Assembly: GCA_964503665.1 (NCBI GenBank)
Contig: CAZDAR010000018.1
Span: 1 to 42,493, forward strand
Source: 40-80 sp964503665
GTDB lineage: Bacteria > Bacteroidota > Bacteroidia > Flavobacteriales_D > Crocinitomicaceae
Direction: 5' to 3'
DNA length: 42,493 bases
Numbering within the stretch: position 1 is the first letter of the stretch; every line of letters begins with the position of its first letter. Both the position numbers and the translations under genes were made by a program. Shown here piece after piece: positions 1 to 8,214 of the stretch. The notes beneath the pieces were generated by a model, which saw nothing but the letters and a program-made list of their open reading frames with translations, was not told where the DNA came from and made no database searches.

Positions 1-23
1 CTTGTTGCTACGTTAAGCGGGGA

Positions 24-53
24 CAAAGATACTGCCTTTTTACTTATATGCAA
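24..53 (-). promoter_or_regulatory. Bacteroidota-type promoter firing left, out of the window
   Basis: Read on the minus strand, TTG (53 to 51), a 19-base spacer and TATCTTTG (31 to 24) match the Bacteroidota primary-sigma pattern TTTG/TTG-N19-TAnnTTTG. Transcription would begin around 17-20 and run off the left edge, so its gene lies outside the window. It is divergent from the pyrophosphatase gene that starts at 83. Confidence 0.6.
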
Positions 54-82
54 GTGTTTTTATATTTTATTTTATTTATTTT

Positions 83-673
83 ATGAGAGCTTTAATTTGT
101 ACCACTAATAGTGGTAAAATAAAAGAATTTAAAGATAAGCTATCTTCGTTTCATTTTTTCACTCTAAAAGAGGAAGATATATTTATTGATATAGCGGAAA
201 CAGGGTATAGTTTTGAGGACAACGCATTATTAAAACTAGATACAATTTTAACAGCTTATCCTTATTTAATGGATAAATATGACCTTATTTTAACTGAAGA
301 TTCAGGATTATGTGTCGATATATTAGATGGTGCTCCAGGTATTTATTCTGCGCGATACGGAGGAGAGCATGGAAATGATGATTTAAATAATAAACATTTA
401 TTGACAAACTTAGAATTTCAATCCAATAGAAGAGCTCATTACGAAGCTTGTATAGCTGCATTCTTTTCTAATACGAAATACACTTTTACGGGTAAGGTTT
501 TTGGTAATATTTCTTTTTACCCCAAAGGAGCGAATGGTTTTGGGTATGATCCTCTCTTTATTCCAGAAGGTTATACTGAAACTTTTGGTGAATTGGACAA
601 TACTATTAAAATAAAAATAAGTCATCGGGCAAACGCAATTGAGTTGATGATGAATACTCTTCATCTCGAATAG
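83..673 (+). CDS. rdgB: RdgB/HAM1-family non-canonical purine NTP pyrophosphatase
   Basis: This cytosolic enzyme hydrolyses dITP, XTP and ITP to monophosphates and keeps deaminated purines out of DNA and RNA. The 196-residue product has the family N-terminal nucleotide-binding signature (TTNSGKIKEFK, residues 7-17), the central EDSGLCVD acidic motif with GAPGIYSARYGG just after it (about 70-95), and the C-terminal GANGFGYDPLFIP (about 149-161) and SHR-A segments (about 180). Length is typical (about 190-200). The ATG at 83 gives the expected N-terminus directly before the first strand. No clear terminator separates it from the OmpA-family gene 64 bases downstream, so the two may share a transcript. 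Confidence 0.93.
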   Translation: MRALICTTNSGKIKEFKDKLSSFHFFTLKEEDIFIDIAETGYSFEDNALLKLDTILTAYPYLMDKYDLILTEDSGLCVDILDGAPGIYSARYGGEHGNDDLNNKHLLTNLEFQSNRRAHYEACIAAFFSNTKYTFTGKVFGNISFYPKGANGFGYDPLFIPEGYTETFGELDNTIKIKISHRANAIELMMNTLHLE

Positions 674-737
674 ATGTAACCTACTCAAGAATTCTTCGTA
701 TTAATTGCTGAATCTAAAGTTTTAAAGTTAATACCTT

Positions 738-1922
738 ATGATGAAGAGTTTACTTATTATAATACATATTTGTTTATTAATGCTATTCAATCAATTGTTA
801 GCACAAGAGATAATTTCGTCTGATAATATCGCCGATTTAAAAGGTGCTGTAGAAGTTGAAAGAAATAGAACATATACGATAGAATTTACTGGAGATTATG
901 GATGGGAAAAGGATTTTTCAAAATCTTCTTTGAACAATGAGTTAATAGAGAAGAACTCTATTTTTCTTATTAAAAGATGTCAATCGAACAGTGATTTAGT
1001 ATTTGAATTGTCGTATGATAAGCCAACGTTACAACTGGTGATTATGAAATTCAACTACAAGGTAGATGGAAGATTGCCAGAATTAAAAGATATGCAAACG
1101 GTATATCTTTCTAAAGAGCTTAGAGCTAAATATTCTAATTTAGAATCTGAGGGAGATTATAGATTGCCTGAATTTAAATGTGATAGAGGAGAGGCGTTTC
1201 TAATGATTATAAATAATGTAAAGAAATCGTATGGTCGATTGAATCTCACATTGAAAAGTGCTGAAATAGATGCGAAGGTTCAGGTAGTTGACCGAACAAG
1301 GGTTTTTGATGATCGTTTACCAGATGACAATACTAATATCTATTTAAAAATTAGAGATGATGAAACAGGGTTGCCGATTATAGCGAAGGTAAATATAACA
1401 ACAAAGAAAAAATCTTCTCTTTATAGTGCTTCTGATATTCTTTTAGGAGCAGATTCTAAAACGAAAGTTAATATAATATGTGATGCTGAAGGCTATTTTT
1501 TCAAGGACACAGCAGTGAATATGTCGACATTGACTAATGATACAGTTGTTATTGAGATGAAGTCCATTAGTGTTGGTAAAATTTTCAAGATTGATAAAAT
1601 CGAATTCTTAAAGGGAACAGATCAATTATACCCTGGGGCAGAAGGGATTTTGCGAAGAGTAAAAGATTTCTTAATATTAAACTCAGATGTTCGAATTGAA
1701 ATTCAAGGTCATGTAAATAGTGATGGAGACGAAAGTAAAGTAGCTATGAAATTATCTAAGAAAAGGGCACTAGCTATTAAAAAGTACTTTTTAAAGGCAG
1801 GAATCAATAAAGATAGAATGACTCATATAGGATATGGTAATAAAATGCCCGTTTATCCAACTCCCAAAAATGAATACGAGCAACAAGCGAATAGACGTGT
1901 GGAAATTAAGATTATTCAATAA
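738..1922 (+). CDS. OmpA-family outer-membrane/peptidoglycan-associated protein
   Basis: Predicted envelope protein of 394 residues. Residues 1-23 form a signal peptide ending LLAQ, after one of two adjacent ATGs (738 or 741). Residues about 25-180 have no family I recognise. A carboxypeptidase-regulatory-like beta-sandwich may lie at about 195-275. Residues about 285-394 form an OmpA C-terminal domain: FKIDKIEFLKGTDQL opens it, LSKKRALAIKKYFLKAGI is the NxxLSxxRAxxVxxYL-type helix, and NRRVEIKI closes it. This domain normally binds diaminopimelate in peptidoglycan, tethering the protein to the wall. Bacteroidota encode many such proteins, so the specific role cannot be assigned. No lipobox is visible. 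Confidence 0.85.
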   Translation: MMKSLLIIIHICLLMLFNQLLAQEIISSDNIADLKGAVEVERNRTYTIEFTGDYGWEKDFSKSSLNNELIEKNSIFLIKRCQSNSDLVFELSYDKPTLQLVIMKFNYKVDGRLPELKDMQTVYLSKELRAKYSNLESEGDYRLPEFKCDRGEAFLMIINNVKKSYGRLNLTLKSAEIDAKVQVVDRTRVFDDRLPDDNTNIYLKIRDDETGLPIIAKVNITTKKKSSLYSASDILLGADSKTKVNIICDAEGYFFKDTAVNMSTLTNDTVVIEMKSISVGKIFKIDKIEFLKGTDQLYPGAEGILRRVKDFLILNSDVRIEIQGHVNSDGDESKVAMKLSKKRALAIKKYFLKAGINKDRMTHIGYGNKMPVYPTPKNEYEQQANRRVEIKIIQ

Positions 1923-2006
1923 TTTAGTGTTTATACTGTCTTAACTATTTACACTATTATTTGATTTATATCCTCGTGGAATCCCTCATATTTGATAGTT
2001 TGTTTG

Positions 2007-2014
2007 TATATTTG
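2007..2014 (+). promoter_or_regulatory. Candidate -7 box upstream of isocitrate dehydrogenase
   Basis: TATATTTG fits TAnnTTTG and lies 47 bases before the ATG at 2062. The nearest upstream TTTG (1991-1994) is only 12 bases away, shorter than the usual 17-21, so the -33 element is not convincing. Confidence 0.4.
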
Positions 2015-2061
2015 CGATGATTTTGTTTAAAATAATTTAAATTTCGTAATATATATTTACT

Positions 2062-4281
2062 ATGTCAAATAAATCAACCATATTTTGGACCCGAACAGAT
2101 GAAGCTCCGTTATTGGCAACCTATTCTTTTTACCCAATTGTAAAGGCAATTTCAAAAACAGCTGGTATCAATGTTGAATTGAAAGATATTTCACTTGCAG
2201 GCCGTGTTTTAGCAATTTGCTCAGATTATATAAAGCCTGAACAAAGAAAGGAGGATGCCTTAGCTATCCTAGGTGATTTGGTTAATACACCTGAAGCTAA
2301 TGTGATTAAATTACCAAACATCTCGGCTTCTATTCCACAATTAAAAGGAGCAATTGCTGAATTGCAAGCAGCTGGATTTGCAGTTCCAAATTATCCAGAC
2401 GAAGTAAAAACTGAAGAAGACTCTAAACTCAGAGCTATTTACGCAAAAGCATTAGGTTCAGCGGTGAATCCTGTTTTGCGTCAAGGGAATTCTGATAGAC
2501 GTGCTCCTAAAGCAGTGAAGAATTTCGTTAAGGCTCATCCACACTCAATGGGAACATGGTCAAAATATTCAAAAACCAAAGTTGCTCATATGACAGATGG
2601 TGATTTCTACGGAACTGAAAAGTCTGTTACTATTGAAAACGCTTCTCAGTATAAAATTGAATTTGTTGGTAAAGATGGTTCAACGAAAGAGTTAAAAGGT
2701 TTAGCTTCTTTAAAAGCAGGTGAAGTAATTGATACTTCAGTTATGAATTTGAACTCACTTAAGGCATTTGTTGCTAAAGCGAAAGAAGAAGCTAAGGTAG
2801 CGGGTATACTTTTATCTGCTCACTTGAAAGCAACGATGATGAAAATTTCTGATCCAATTATTTTTGGAGCAATTGTGGAAGTTTACTTTAAGGATGTTTT
2901 TGAGAAATATAGCGATGTATTTACAGCTTTAAATATTAATAAGAATAACGGTTTAGGTGAAGTTTACGCGAGAATCGCTGGTCATCCTCAAGAAGCGGAA
3001 ATTAAAGCAGCAATTGAAAAAACAATTAATGAAGGGCCAGATTTAGCGATGGTGAATTCTGACAAGGGAATTTCTAATTTCCACGTGCCTTCTGACGTAA
3101 TTGTTGATGCTTCGATGCCTGCAATGATCCGAATTGGAGGGAAGATGTGGGATAAAGAAGGAAAGGAATGTGATACATTAGCTATTATTCCTGATCGATC
3201 TTATGCAGGTGTGTACGTGGCAACGATTGATGACTGCAAAGCAAATGGCGCTTATGACCCAAAAACGATGGGTTCTGTTGCTAACGTTGGTTTGATGGCT
3301 CAAAAAGCAGAAGAATACGGTTCTCATGACAAAACATTTCAGGCAGCTGCAAACGGTACCATTCGCGTAGTAGATGAAAATGGCGCTACGATTATGGAAC
3401 AAACAGTTGAGACTGGGGATATCTTCCGTATGTGTCAAGTGAAAGATGCTCCGATTCAAGATTGGATTAAGTTAGCAGTGACAAGAGCGCGTTTATCAAA
3501 TACACCTGCTATTTTTTGGTTAGATGAAAATCGTGCTCACGATAGAGAAATTATACGTAAAATAGAGAAGTATTTACCAAACTTCGATACTAAAGGCTTG
3601 GATATTCGTATTTTAAATCCAGTGGAAGCAACGAAATTTTCATTGGAAAGAATTCGTAAAGGATTAGATACGATTTCAGTTACAGGAAATGTTTTACGTG
3701 ACTATTTAACGGATCTTTTCCCTATTTTGGAAGTGGGTACTTCAGCAAAAATGCTTTCTATCGTTCCTTTGATGAATGGTGGTGGATTGTTTGAAACAGG
3801 GGCTGGAGGTTCTGCTCCGAAACATGTTCAACAATTTTTGGAAGAAGGTTATTTACGTTGGGATTCTTTAGGTGAGTTTATGGCGTTAGTTCCATCTTAC
3901 GAACATATGTCCATTGCGACAAACAATGCGAAGGCACAAGTTTTAGCAGATACGTTAGATGTAGCAACTGAAAAAGTATTGGAAAATGGAAAATCTCCGG
4001 CTCGTAAAGTTGGACAGATTGATAATAGAGGTTCTCATTTTTACTTAGCGTTATATTGGATAAATGCGTTGGCTGCTCAAACTAAAGATGTAGAGTTAGC
4101 AGCTAAATTTGCACCAATTGCTAAAGAATTAAATGAAAACGAAGCGAAAATTAATGAAGAATTATTGGGTGCACAAGGAAAAGCTCAGAACATTGGTGGA
4201 TACTATCTTCCAAATGATGACTTAGCGACTAAAGCTATGTGTCCAAGTGCAACATTTAATGCGATTATAGCTACGATATAA
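2062..4281 (+). CDS. icd: NADP-dependent isocitrate dehydrogenase, monomeric type
   Basis: TCA-cycle enzyme converting isocitrate to 2-oxoglutarate and CO2 with reduction of NADP+. At 739 residues it has the typical length of the monomeric IDH-II family, which is unrelated in length to the roughly 415-residue dimeric enzyme. Family hallmarks are the N-terminus with IFWTRTDEAPLLATYSFYPI, NPVLRQGNSDRRAP (about 132-145) with the following HPHSMG, the DGDFYGTEKS segment, and the C-terminal NRGSHFYLALYWINALA (about 655-671). The gene is monocistronic: a candidate -7 box lies upstream and a strong hairpin terminator downstream. Nothing in it appears broken. Confidence 0.96.
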   Translation: MSNKSTIFWTRTDEAPLLATYSFYPIVKAISKTAGINVELKDISLAGRVLAICSDYIKPEQRKEDALAILGDLVNTPEANVIKLPNISASIPQLKGAIAELQAAGFAVPNYPDEVKTEEDSKLRAIYAKALGSAVNPVLRQGNSDRRAPKAVKNFVKAHPHSMGTWSKYSKTKVAHMTDGDFYGTEKSVTIENASQYKIEFVGKDGSTKELKGLASLKAGEVIDTSVMNLNSLKAFVAKAKEEAKVAGILLSAHLKATMMKISDPIIFGAIVEVYFKDVFEKYSDVFTALNINKNNGLGEVYARIAGHPQEAEIKAAIEKTINEGPDLAMVNSDKGISNFHVPSDVIVDASMPAMIRIGGKMWDKEGKECDTLAIIPDRSYAGVYVATIDDCKANGAYDPKTMGSVANVGLMAQKAEEYGSHDKTFQAAANGTIRVVDENGATIMEQTVETGDIFRMCQVKDAPIQDWIKLAVTRARLSNTPAIFWLDENRAHDREIIRKIEKYLPNFDTKGLDIRILNPVEATKFSLERIRKGLDTISVTGNVLRDYLTDLFPILEVGTSAKMLSIVPLMNGGGLFETGAGGSAPKHVQQFLEEGYLRWDSLGEFMALVPSYEHMSIATNNAKAQVLADTLDVATEKVLENGKSPARKVGQIDNRGSHFYLALYWINALAAQTKDVELAAKFAPIAKELNENEAKINEELLGAQGKAQNIGGYYLPNDDLATKAMCPSATFNAIIATI

Positions 4282-4304
4282 TCCTGAAAAATAAATCTAA
4301 CTAG

Positions 4305-4337
4305 AGGAGGATAGCGAATGCTTTCCTCCTTTTTTTG
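4305..4337 (+). terminator. Intrinsic terminator after isocitrate dehydrogenase
   Basis: AGGAGGA (4305-4311) pairs with TCCTCCT (4324-4330). An inner AGC/GCT extends the stem to a GAAT tetraloop at 4316-4319, with one internal mismatch. A run of T follows to 4336. It sits 23 bases after the stop codon. Confidence 0.85.
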
Positions 4338-4439
4338 TTTTATACTTTCTATAAATAGATATTTTTTATAGTAAATTTGAAGTTGACCCAAGGATAAAGA
4401 AATCTTATTAGACGGTCATATTTTAAAATGAACTAAGTT

Positions 4440-4931
4440 ATGAGAAAAGTATTTTTTATCACATTCTTAATGATATACAGTACGTTATATTCACAGAATT
4501 TACCTACCTCGCCTGCACAGGGTTTTGCATTTCCAATAGGTTCCAAATTTACTATAAAACTTTACCCACTGGATAGTGTAAATTTTAATTTTTCAATAAT
4601 TAAATTTGAATCTTTTCAACAAATAATAGATACTGATGATAATGATTCATTGTTCAAAGGGGAGGATAAAAATGGAACAATTGAATTCTATTTTACTTTG
4701 TCTACTATTGGGAAAACGAAAAGAGAAAAAGAGAAAAATAGAAAAGTCGTGCTTTTAATGCATAATAGAACGGAATATAATCTCAGTTACGAATCTGATA
4801 TCATGCGAGAGGAAGATGGAGAATTTGAAGAGACTTCTAATGTTGGAGCCTTCTCTGGAGCGAAAGGTAAAGAGATATGGCCTTATATGATTTATCAAAT
4901 AGGATTACACGATTTTAAGCGCTTGAAATAA
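4440..4931 (+). CDS. Unknown secreted protein
   Basis: A 163-residue protein whose family I do not recognise. The first 19 residues form a signal peptide ending LYSQ, so the product is probably periplasmic or released. The mature part begins with a short hydrophobic stretch containing AFPIGSKFTIKLYP, then alternates strands with charged turns, including a Lys/Glu-rich segment near residues 95-103. There is no lipobox and no cysteine. A possible -7 box (TAAATTTG, 4372-4379) lies between the upstream terminator and the ATG, so it is probably transcribed alone. It converges on the biotin carboxylase gene. Confidence 0.65.
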   Translation: MRKVFFITFLMIYSTLYSQNLPTSPAQGFAFPIGSKFTIKLYPLDSVNFNFSIIKFESFQQIIDTDDNDSLFKGEDKNGTIEFYFTLSTIGKTKREKEKNRKVVLLMHNRTEYNLSYESDIMREEDGEFEETSNVGAFSGAKGKEIWPYMIYQIGLHDFKRLK

Positions 4932-4963
4932 ATAATTCGTCAATGAGTACCAACTAAGAAATC

Positions 4964-4993
4964 AAAAAAAACCCTAATGAGAAATCACTAGGG
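4964..4993 (-). terminator. Intrinsic terminator of the biotin carboxylase gene
   Basis: A stem of CCCTAATGA (4972-4980) and TCACTAGGG (4985-4993), with one mismatch and a GAAA loop, is preceded on the plus strand by eight A (4964-4971). On the minus strand this becomes a hairpin followed by eight T, 10 bases after the stop codon. Confidence 0.8.
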
Positions 4994-5003
4994 CTTATAT
5001 AGT

Positions 5004-6497
5004 TTATTTTGACGTTAACTTCCAAGCGCCATCAATAGGCTGAGAAGCGTATTCTTTTTGTTTTTCTTCCTTAATGTGATTCCAAATGGATTCGATAGAA
5101 GCTTTTATGGCATCTTCTTCTTCTTCGAAAGCCGTATAAAGTAAAGTCGTTGGTGTAAAGTTTTGTTTTACAAAGTTAGTATCGAAGTTACCAGAACGGA
5201 AAGCAGGATGTTTTAAAACGAATTTTCCAAAATCTAAGGTTGTTTTTAAACCTGAAATTTGATATTCGTCGATAGCAACAATAGCTCTTTCGATAGCTTC
5301 TTCACGAGTAGCACCTTTGACAACTAGTTTTGCAATCATTGGATCATAGAAAATGGGAATATCCATTCCTTCTTCAAATGCATCGTCGACACGAACAAAT
5401 TCACCAGTTGGAATACGGTAACGTTTTAAATTTCCAATATCAGGTGTGAATCCTGCTAAAGCATCTTCGGCATAAACACGAACTTCGATTGCATGTCCAT
5501 CGATGAATAACTCATCTTGTAGTTTTGGAAGACGTTCTCCTTCAGCTACGCGAATTTGCCATTCTACTAAATCTAAATTAGTAATTTCTTCCGTGACAGG
5601 ATGTTCTACTTGTAAACGTGTATTCATCTCTAAGAAGTAGAACTTATGTTCAGCATCCAATAAAAATTCAACCGTTCCAGCGCCAACATAGTTACACGAT
5701 TTACAAACCGCAACTGCTGCTTCTCCCATTTCTTTTCTTAAAGCAGGTGTCAAAACAGCACTCGGTGCTTCTTCTACTACTTTTTGGTGACGTCGCTGAA
5801 TAGAACATTCACGTTCAAATAAATAAACGTGATTTCCAAGCGTGTCCGAAAAGACTTGAATTTCAATATGTCGAGGTTTGGTCACGAATTTCTCAATGAA
5901 AACACTGTCGTCGCCAAATGAAGAACGCGCCTCACTTTGGGCAAGCTGCATTTGTTCTTCTAAATCCTCCATGTTTTCTACTAAACGCATTCCTTTTCCA
6001 CCACCACCAGCAGAAGCTTTGATAAGTACAGGTAAACCTACTTTTTTAGCCACTTCAATTGCTTCTTTCGGATCGGAAACAGCTCTGTCAATACCTGGAA
6101 CTAAAGGAACATCGTATTTTGCAACCGTTTGTTTGGCGGTCAATTTATCGCCCATCAAATCAATCGCATCAGGTGATGGACCAATGAAAGTGATACCAGC
6201 AGAGGCCACTTTTCGAGCGAAATTAGCATTCTCAGATAAAAAACCATATCCAGGATGAATAGCATCAACGTTTAACTTTTTACAATAGTCAAGTATTAAA
6301 TCTTGTTTTAAATAACTTTCTGAAGAAGGTGATTTACCTAGATAAACAGCTTCGTCAGCTTCTAAAACGTGTGGCGCTTTAGCATCAGCATCTGAATAAA
6401 CGGCAACTGTTTGAATGCCCATCTTATTAGCTGTTCTGATTATTCGTCTCGCTATCTCACCTCTGTTGGCAATTAATATTTTTTTGATTTTATTCAT
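5004..6497 (-). CDS. accC: Biotin carboxylase subunit of acetyl- or acyl-CoA carboxylase
   Basis: This enzyme carboxylates biotin carried on BCCP using ATP and bicarbonate, the first half-reaction of acetyl-CoA (or propionyl-CoA) carboxylase. Visible features are the N-terminal KILIANRGEIARRIIR, the ATP-grasp glycine loop KASAGGGGKGMRLVE, the ECSIQRRHQKVVEEAPS segment and the catalytic-site EMNTRLQVEHPVTE. From ATG 6497 the protein is 497 residues, about 45 longer than E. coli AccC. The extra C-terminus has no biotin-attachment (MKM) motif. An in-frame ATG at 6524 adds MHQINRFIR, but a -7-like box at 6526-6533 abuts it, so I prefer 6497. No accB or carboxyltransferase gene is adjacent, so acetyl versus propionyl specificity is undecided. 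Confidence 0.9.
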   Translation of the reverse strand: MNKIKKILIANRGEIARRIIRTANKMGIQTVAVYSDADAKAPHVLEADEAVYLGKSPSSESYLKQDLILDYCKKLNVDAIHPGYGFLSENANFARKVASAGITFIGPSPDAIDLMGDKLTAKQTVAKYDVPLVPGIDRAVSDPKEAIEVAKKVGLPVLIKASAGGGGKGMRLVENMEDLEEQMQLAQSEARSSFGDDSVFIEKFVTKPRHIEIQVFSDTLGNHVYLFERECSIQRRHQKVVEEAPSAVLTPALRKEMGEAAVAVCKSCNYVGAGTVEFLLDAEHKFYFLEMNTRLQVEHPVTEEITNLDLVEWQIRVAEGERLPKLQDELFIDGHAIEVRVYAEDALAGFTPDIGNLKRYRIPTGEFVRVDDAFEEGMDIPIFYDPMIAKLVVKGATREEAIERAIVAIDEYQISGLKTTLDFGKFVLKHPAFRSGNFDTNFVKQNFTPTTLLYTAFEEEEDAIKASIESIWNHIKEEKQKEYASQPIDGAWKLTSK

Positions 6498-6525
6498 GCG
6501 TATGAATCTGTTAATTTGGTGCATC

Positions 6526-6533
6526 CAAAATTA
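6526..6533 (-). promoter_or_regulatory. Candidate -7 box for the biotin carboxylase gene
   Basis: TAATTTTG on the minus strand fits TAnnTTTG. Transcription would start near 6519-6521, just inside the upstream ATG at 6524, which supports the downstream start at 6497. No -33 TTTG stands at the usual distance. Confidence 0.4.
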
Positions 6534-6587
6534 ATTAATAAAAGCGTATTTTAAAAACTTCAACGTAACTTTAATAGGAACAATTTC

Positions 6588-8081
6588 CTATAATGTCGAT
6601 TTTTGATTAACTATTTTACGGTAGAACTTCATCAAGTAATTATTGATTTCACTCTCGACTTTAAAAATGATTAAAATGAATGGATAAGTTACCGTAAAAC
6701 AAAGAGATCTAACTAGAATATCTATCCAACGATTTCCAAGATGCGGAATAAATTCATACAAGAGTATGTTCACAGCAAATATTGCTAAAACGACAAATTG
6801 ACTTTTTGTAAAAGGATGTAATTTATATTGATGCCAGACAAAATAAGCTCTACCAATGTTGTAGACTAGCAAAGCAATCATGGTTCCTAATGCCGCTCCT
6901 GTCATACCCATTATTGGAATGAAAAGAACATTCAAGAAATAGACAATTGCAATTAATACAAAGGTGAAAATCAAATCGAAAGCATATTTTTTAGACATGG
7001 TGAAAATAGTACCGTTCAATCCTAAATACATGTCTGCCAAGCGACCAATCATAATAAATAAAAACACCGATATTCCTGCTACAAATTCTGGTTTTAAGAT
7101 ATAGAAAATAGCTTCTCGATTAATCCAGATATACATGAATAATACCGTAGAAATAATGAGTAAAACCGAACTTACCTTTTGATATAGCTCTTGCATTTTG
7201 ACCATGTCTTTTGCTTTCCAATACACAGCAACCATTGGTGTTGTGATACGAATAAGTGTTCGGTATGGAACTTGTAAAAATGCGGTGATAAAAACGACGG
7301 TCGTATAAATACCTGTTTCAGAAAGACCTAAATAAGCAGCAACCATCAAAGCATCAATCGTGGTGACAATCATACTTCCAATGGTATTGAAATAGCTCAA
7401 AGCACTGAATCGAAGTAATATTATTCTAAATCGTTTCGGAATATCAATCTTCCAACTCGTTAGATTTAATTCCTTTAAATAAATGAGATAAACGAATAGA
7501 ATAAACGTTGGAATAAAGTAAACGAGTGAGGAAATTTTAATCAGTGTATCAAAACTCATCCATTTGAAACCAAAAGCCAAAATGGCAAGCATCGTTACTA
7601 TTCTCAATACCACTTCATAGAGCAGTACAGAGATGACGTTTTTGTATAATGCTCTTAAGTAATTATCAAATAACGAGAAGTAAATGTAAGCAACGCCAAT
7701 GGGAATAAACCATAGATAATAGGTTACAAATTCAGGAGATTTTACCGCATAATAACTACTTACTTTGTCCTTGAAAATAAAAGCGAGTGACGTGAAAATA
7801 ATAACACCAAAAGTGATGATTAGAAAGTTGTATTGCAAAAATCCGAAGTTATTTTTGGACTTATTATGAAAAAAAGGGAAGAATTTACCTACTGTATAGA
7901 CCGTTCCAAAATTGCAAAATTGTGCGAATAACAAACCAACCGAAAGCAATAGATTGAGTAATCCAATTTCTTCGGTAGTTAGGAAAATAATAAATAAAAA
8001 TGCTTTGTTAAAATAGCCTAAGAACATTCCTAAGTAGGAAAGTAGTGTAATTTTTGCCGCATCTTTTTGAACAACTCCCAT
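6588..8081 (-). CDS. Polysaccharide flippase of the Wzx/MATE-like superfamily
   Basis: A 497-residue integral membrane protein with about 14 hydrophobic helices from residue 10 to 480. Its composition and length are those of Wzx/RfbX O-antigen and capsule flippases, which move undecaprenyl-linked glycans across the inner membrane. The N-terminal helix pair (LLSYLGMFLGYFNKAFLF, then TTEEIGLLNLLLSVGLL) is the pattern seen in Bacteroidota lipopolysaccharide flippases. The gene stands alone, not in a glycosyltransferase cluster, so its substrate is unknown. A TAGTTTTG box at 8101-8108 lies 19 bases upstream of the ATG. The C-terminus is basic. Confidence 0.85.
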   Translation of the reverse strand: MGVVQKDAAKITLLSYLGMFLGYFNKAFLFIIFLTTEEIGLLNLLLSVGLLFAQFCNFGTVYTVGKFFPFFHNKSKNNFGFLQYNFLIITFGVIIFTSLAFIFKDKVSSYYAVKSPEFVTYYLWFIPIGVAYIYFSLFDNYLRALYKNVISVLLYEVVLRIVTMLAILAFGFKWMSFDTLIKISSLVYFIPTFILFVYLIYLKELNLTSWKIDIPKRFRIILLRFSALSYFNTIGSMIVTTIDALMVAAYLGLSETGIYTTVVFITAFLQVPYRTLIRITTPMVAVYWKAKDMVKMQELYQKVSSVLLIISTVLFMYIWINREAIFYILKPEFVAGISVFLFIMIGRLADMYLGLNGTIFTMSKKYAFDLIFTFVLIAIVYFLNVLFIPIMGMTGAALGTMIALLVYNIGRAYFVWHQYKLHPFTKSQFVVLAIFAVNILLYEFIPHLGNRWIDILVRSLCFTVTYPFILIIFKVESEINNYLMKFYRKIVNQKSTL

Positions 8082-8100
8082 TCATTTGCTTAATTGAACT

Positions 8101-8108
8101 CAAAACTA
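8101..8108 (-). promoter_or_regulatory. Candidate -7 box for the flippase gene
   Basis: TAGTTTTG on the minus strand fits TAnnTTTG and lies 19 bases before the ATG at 8081. I found no good -33 element. Confidence 0.35.
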
Positions 8109-8181
8109 TTATTTTTTCGCTCAGAAATCACTCATTACGATTAAATGTTCGTATTTTTTTTATGCTTCGAAAACAAACCAC

Positions 8182-8189
8182 TACTTTTG
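8182..8189 (+). promoter_or_regulatory. Candidate -7 box for the cation efflux gene
   Basis: TACTTTTG fits TAnnTTTG and lies 25 bases before the ATG at 8215. Only a T-rich run, not a clear TTTG, stands near -33. Confidence 0.4.
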
Positions 8190-8214
8190 AAGTATCGTTT
8201 TAACAACGAATCGG

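Noticed and set aside
410..688. Open frame antisense to the pyrophosphatase gene
   Set aside because: It lies opposite well-conserved rdgB codons and has no family resemblance or promoter.
1991..2014. Full TTTG/-7 promoter for isocitrate dehydrogenase
   Set aside because: The spacer is only 12 bases, so only the -7 box is reported.
5618..6258. Plus-strand open frames opposite the biotin carboxylase
   Set aside because: They are shadows of the conserved ATP-grasp coding sequence; composition is atypical and there is no start context.
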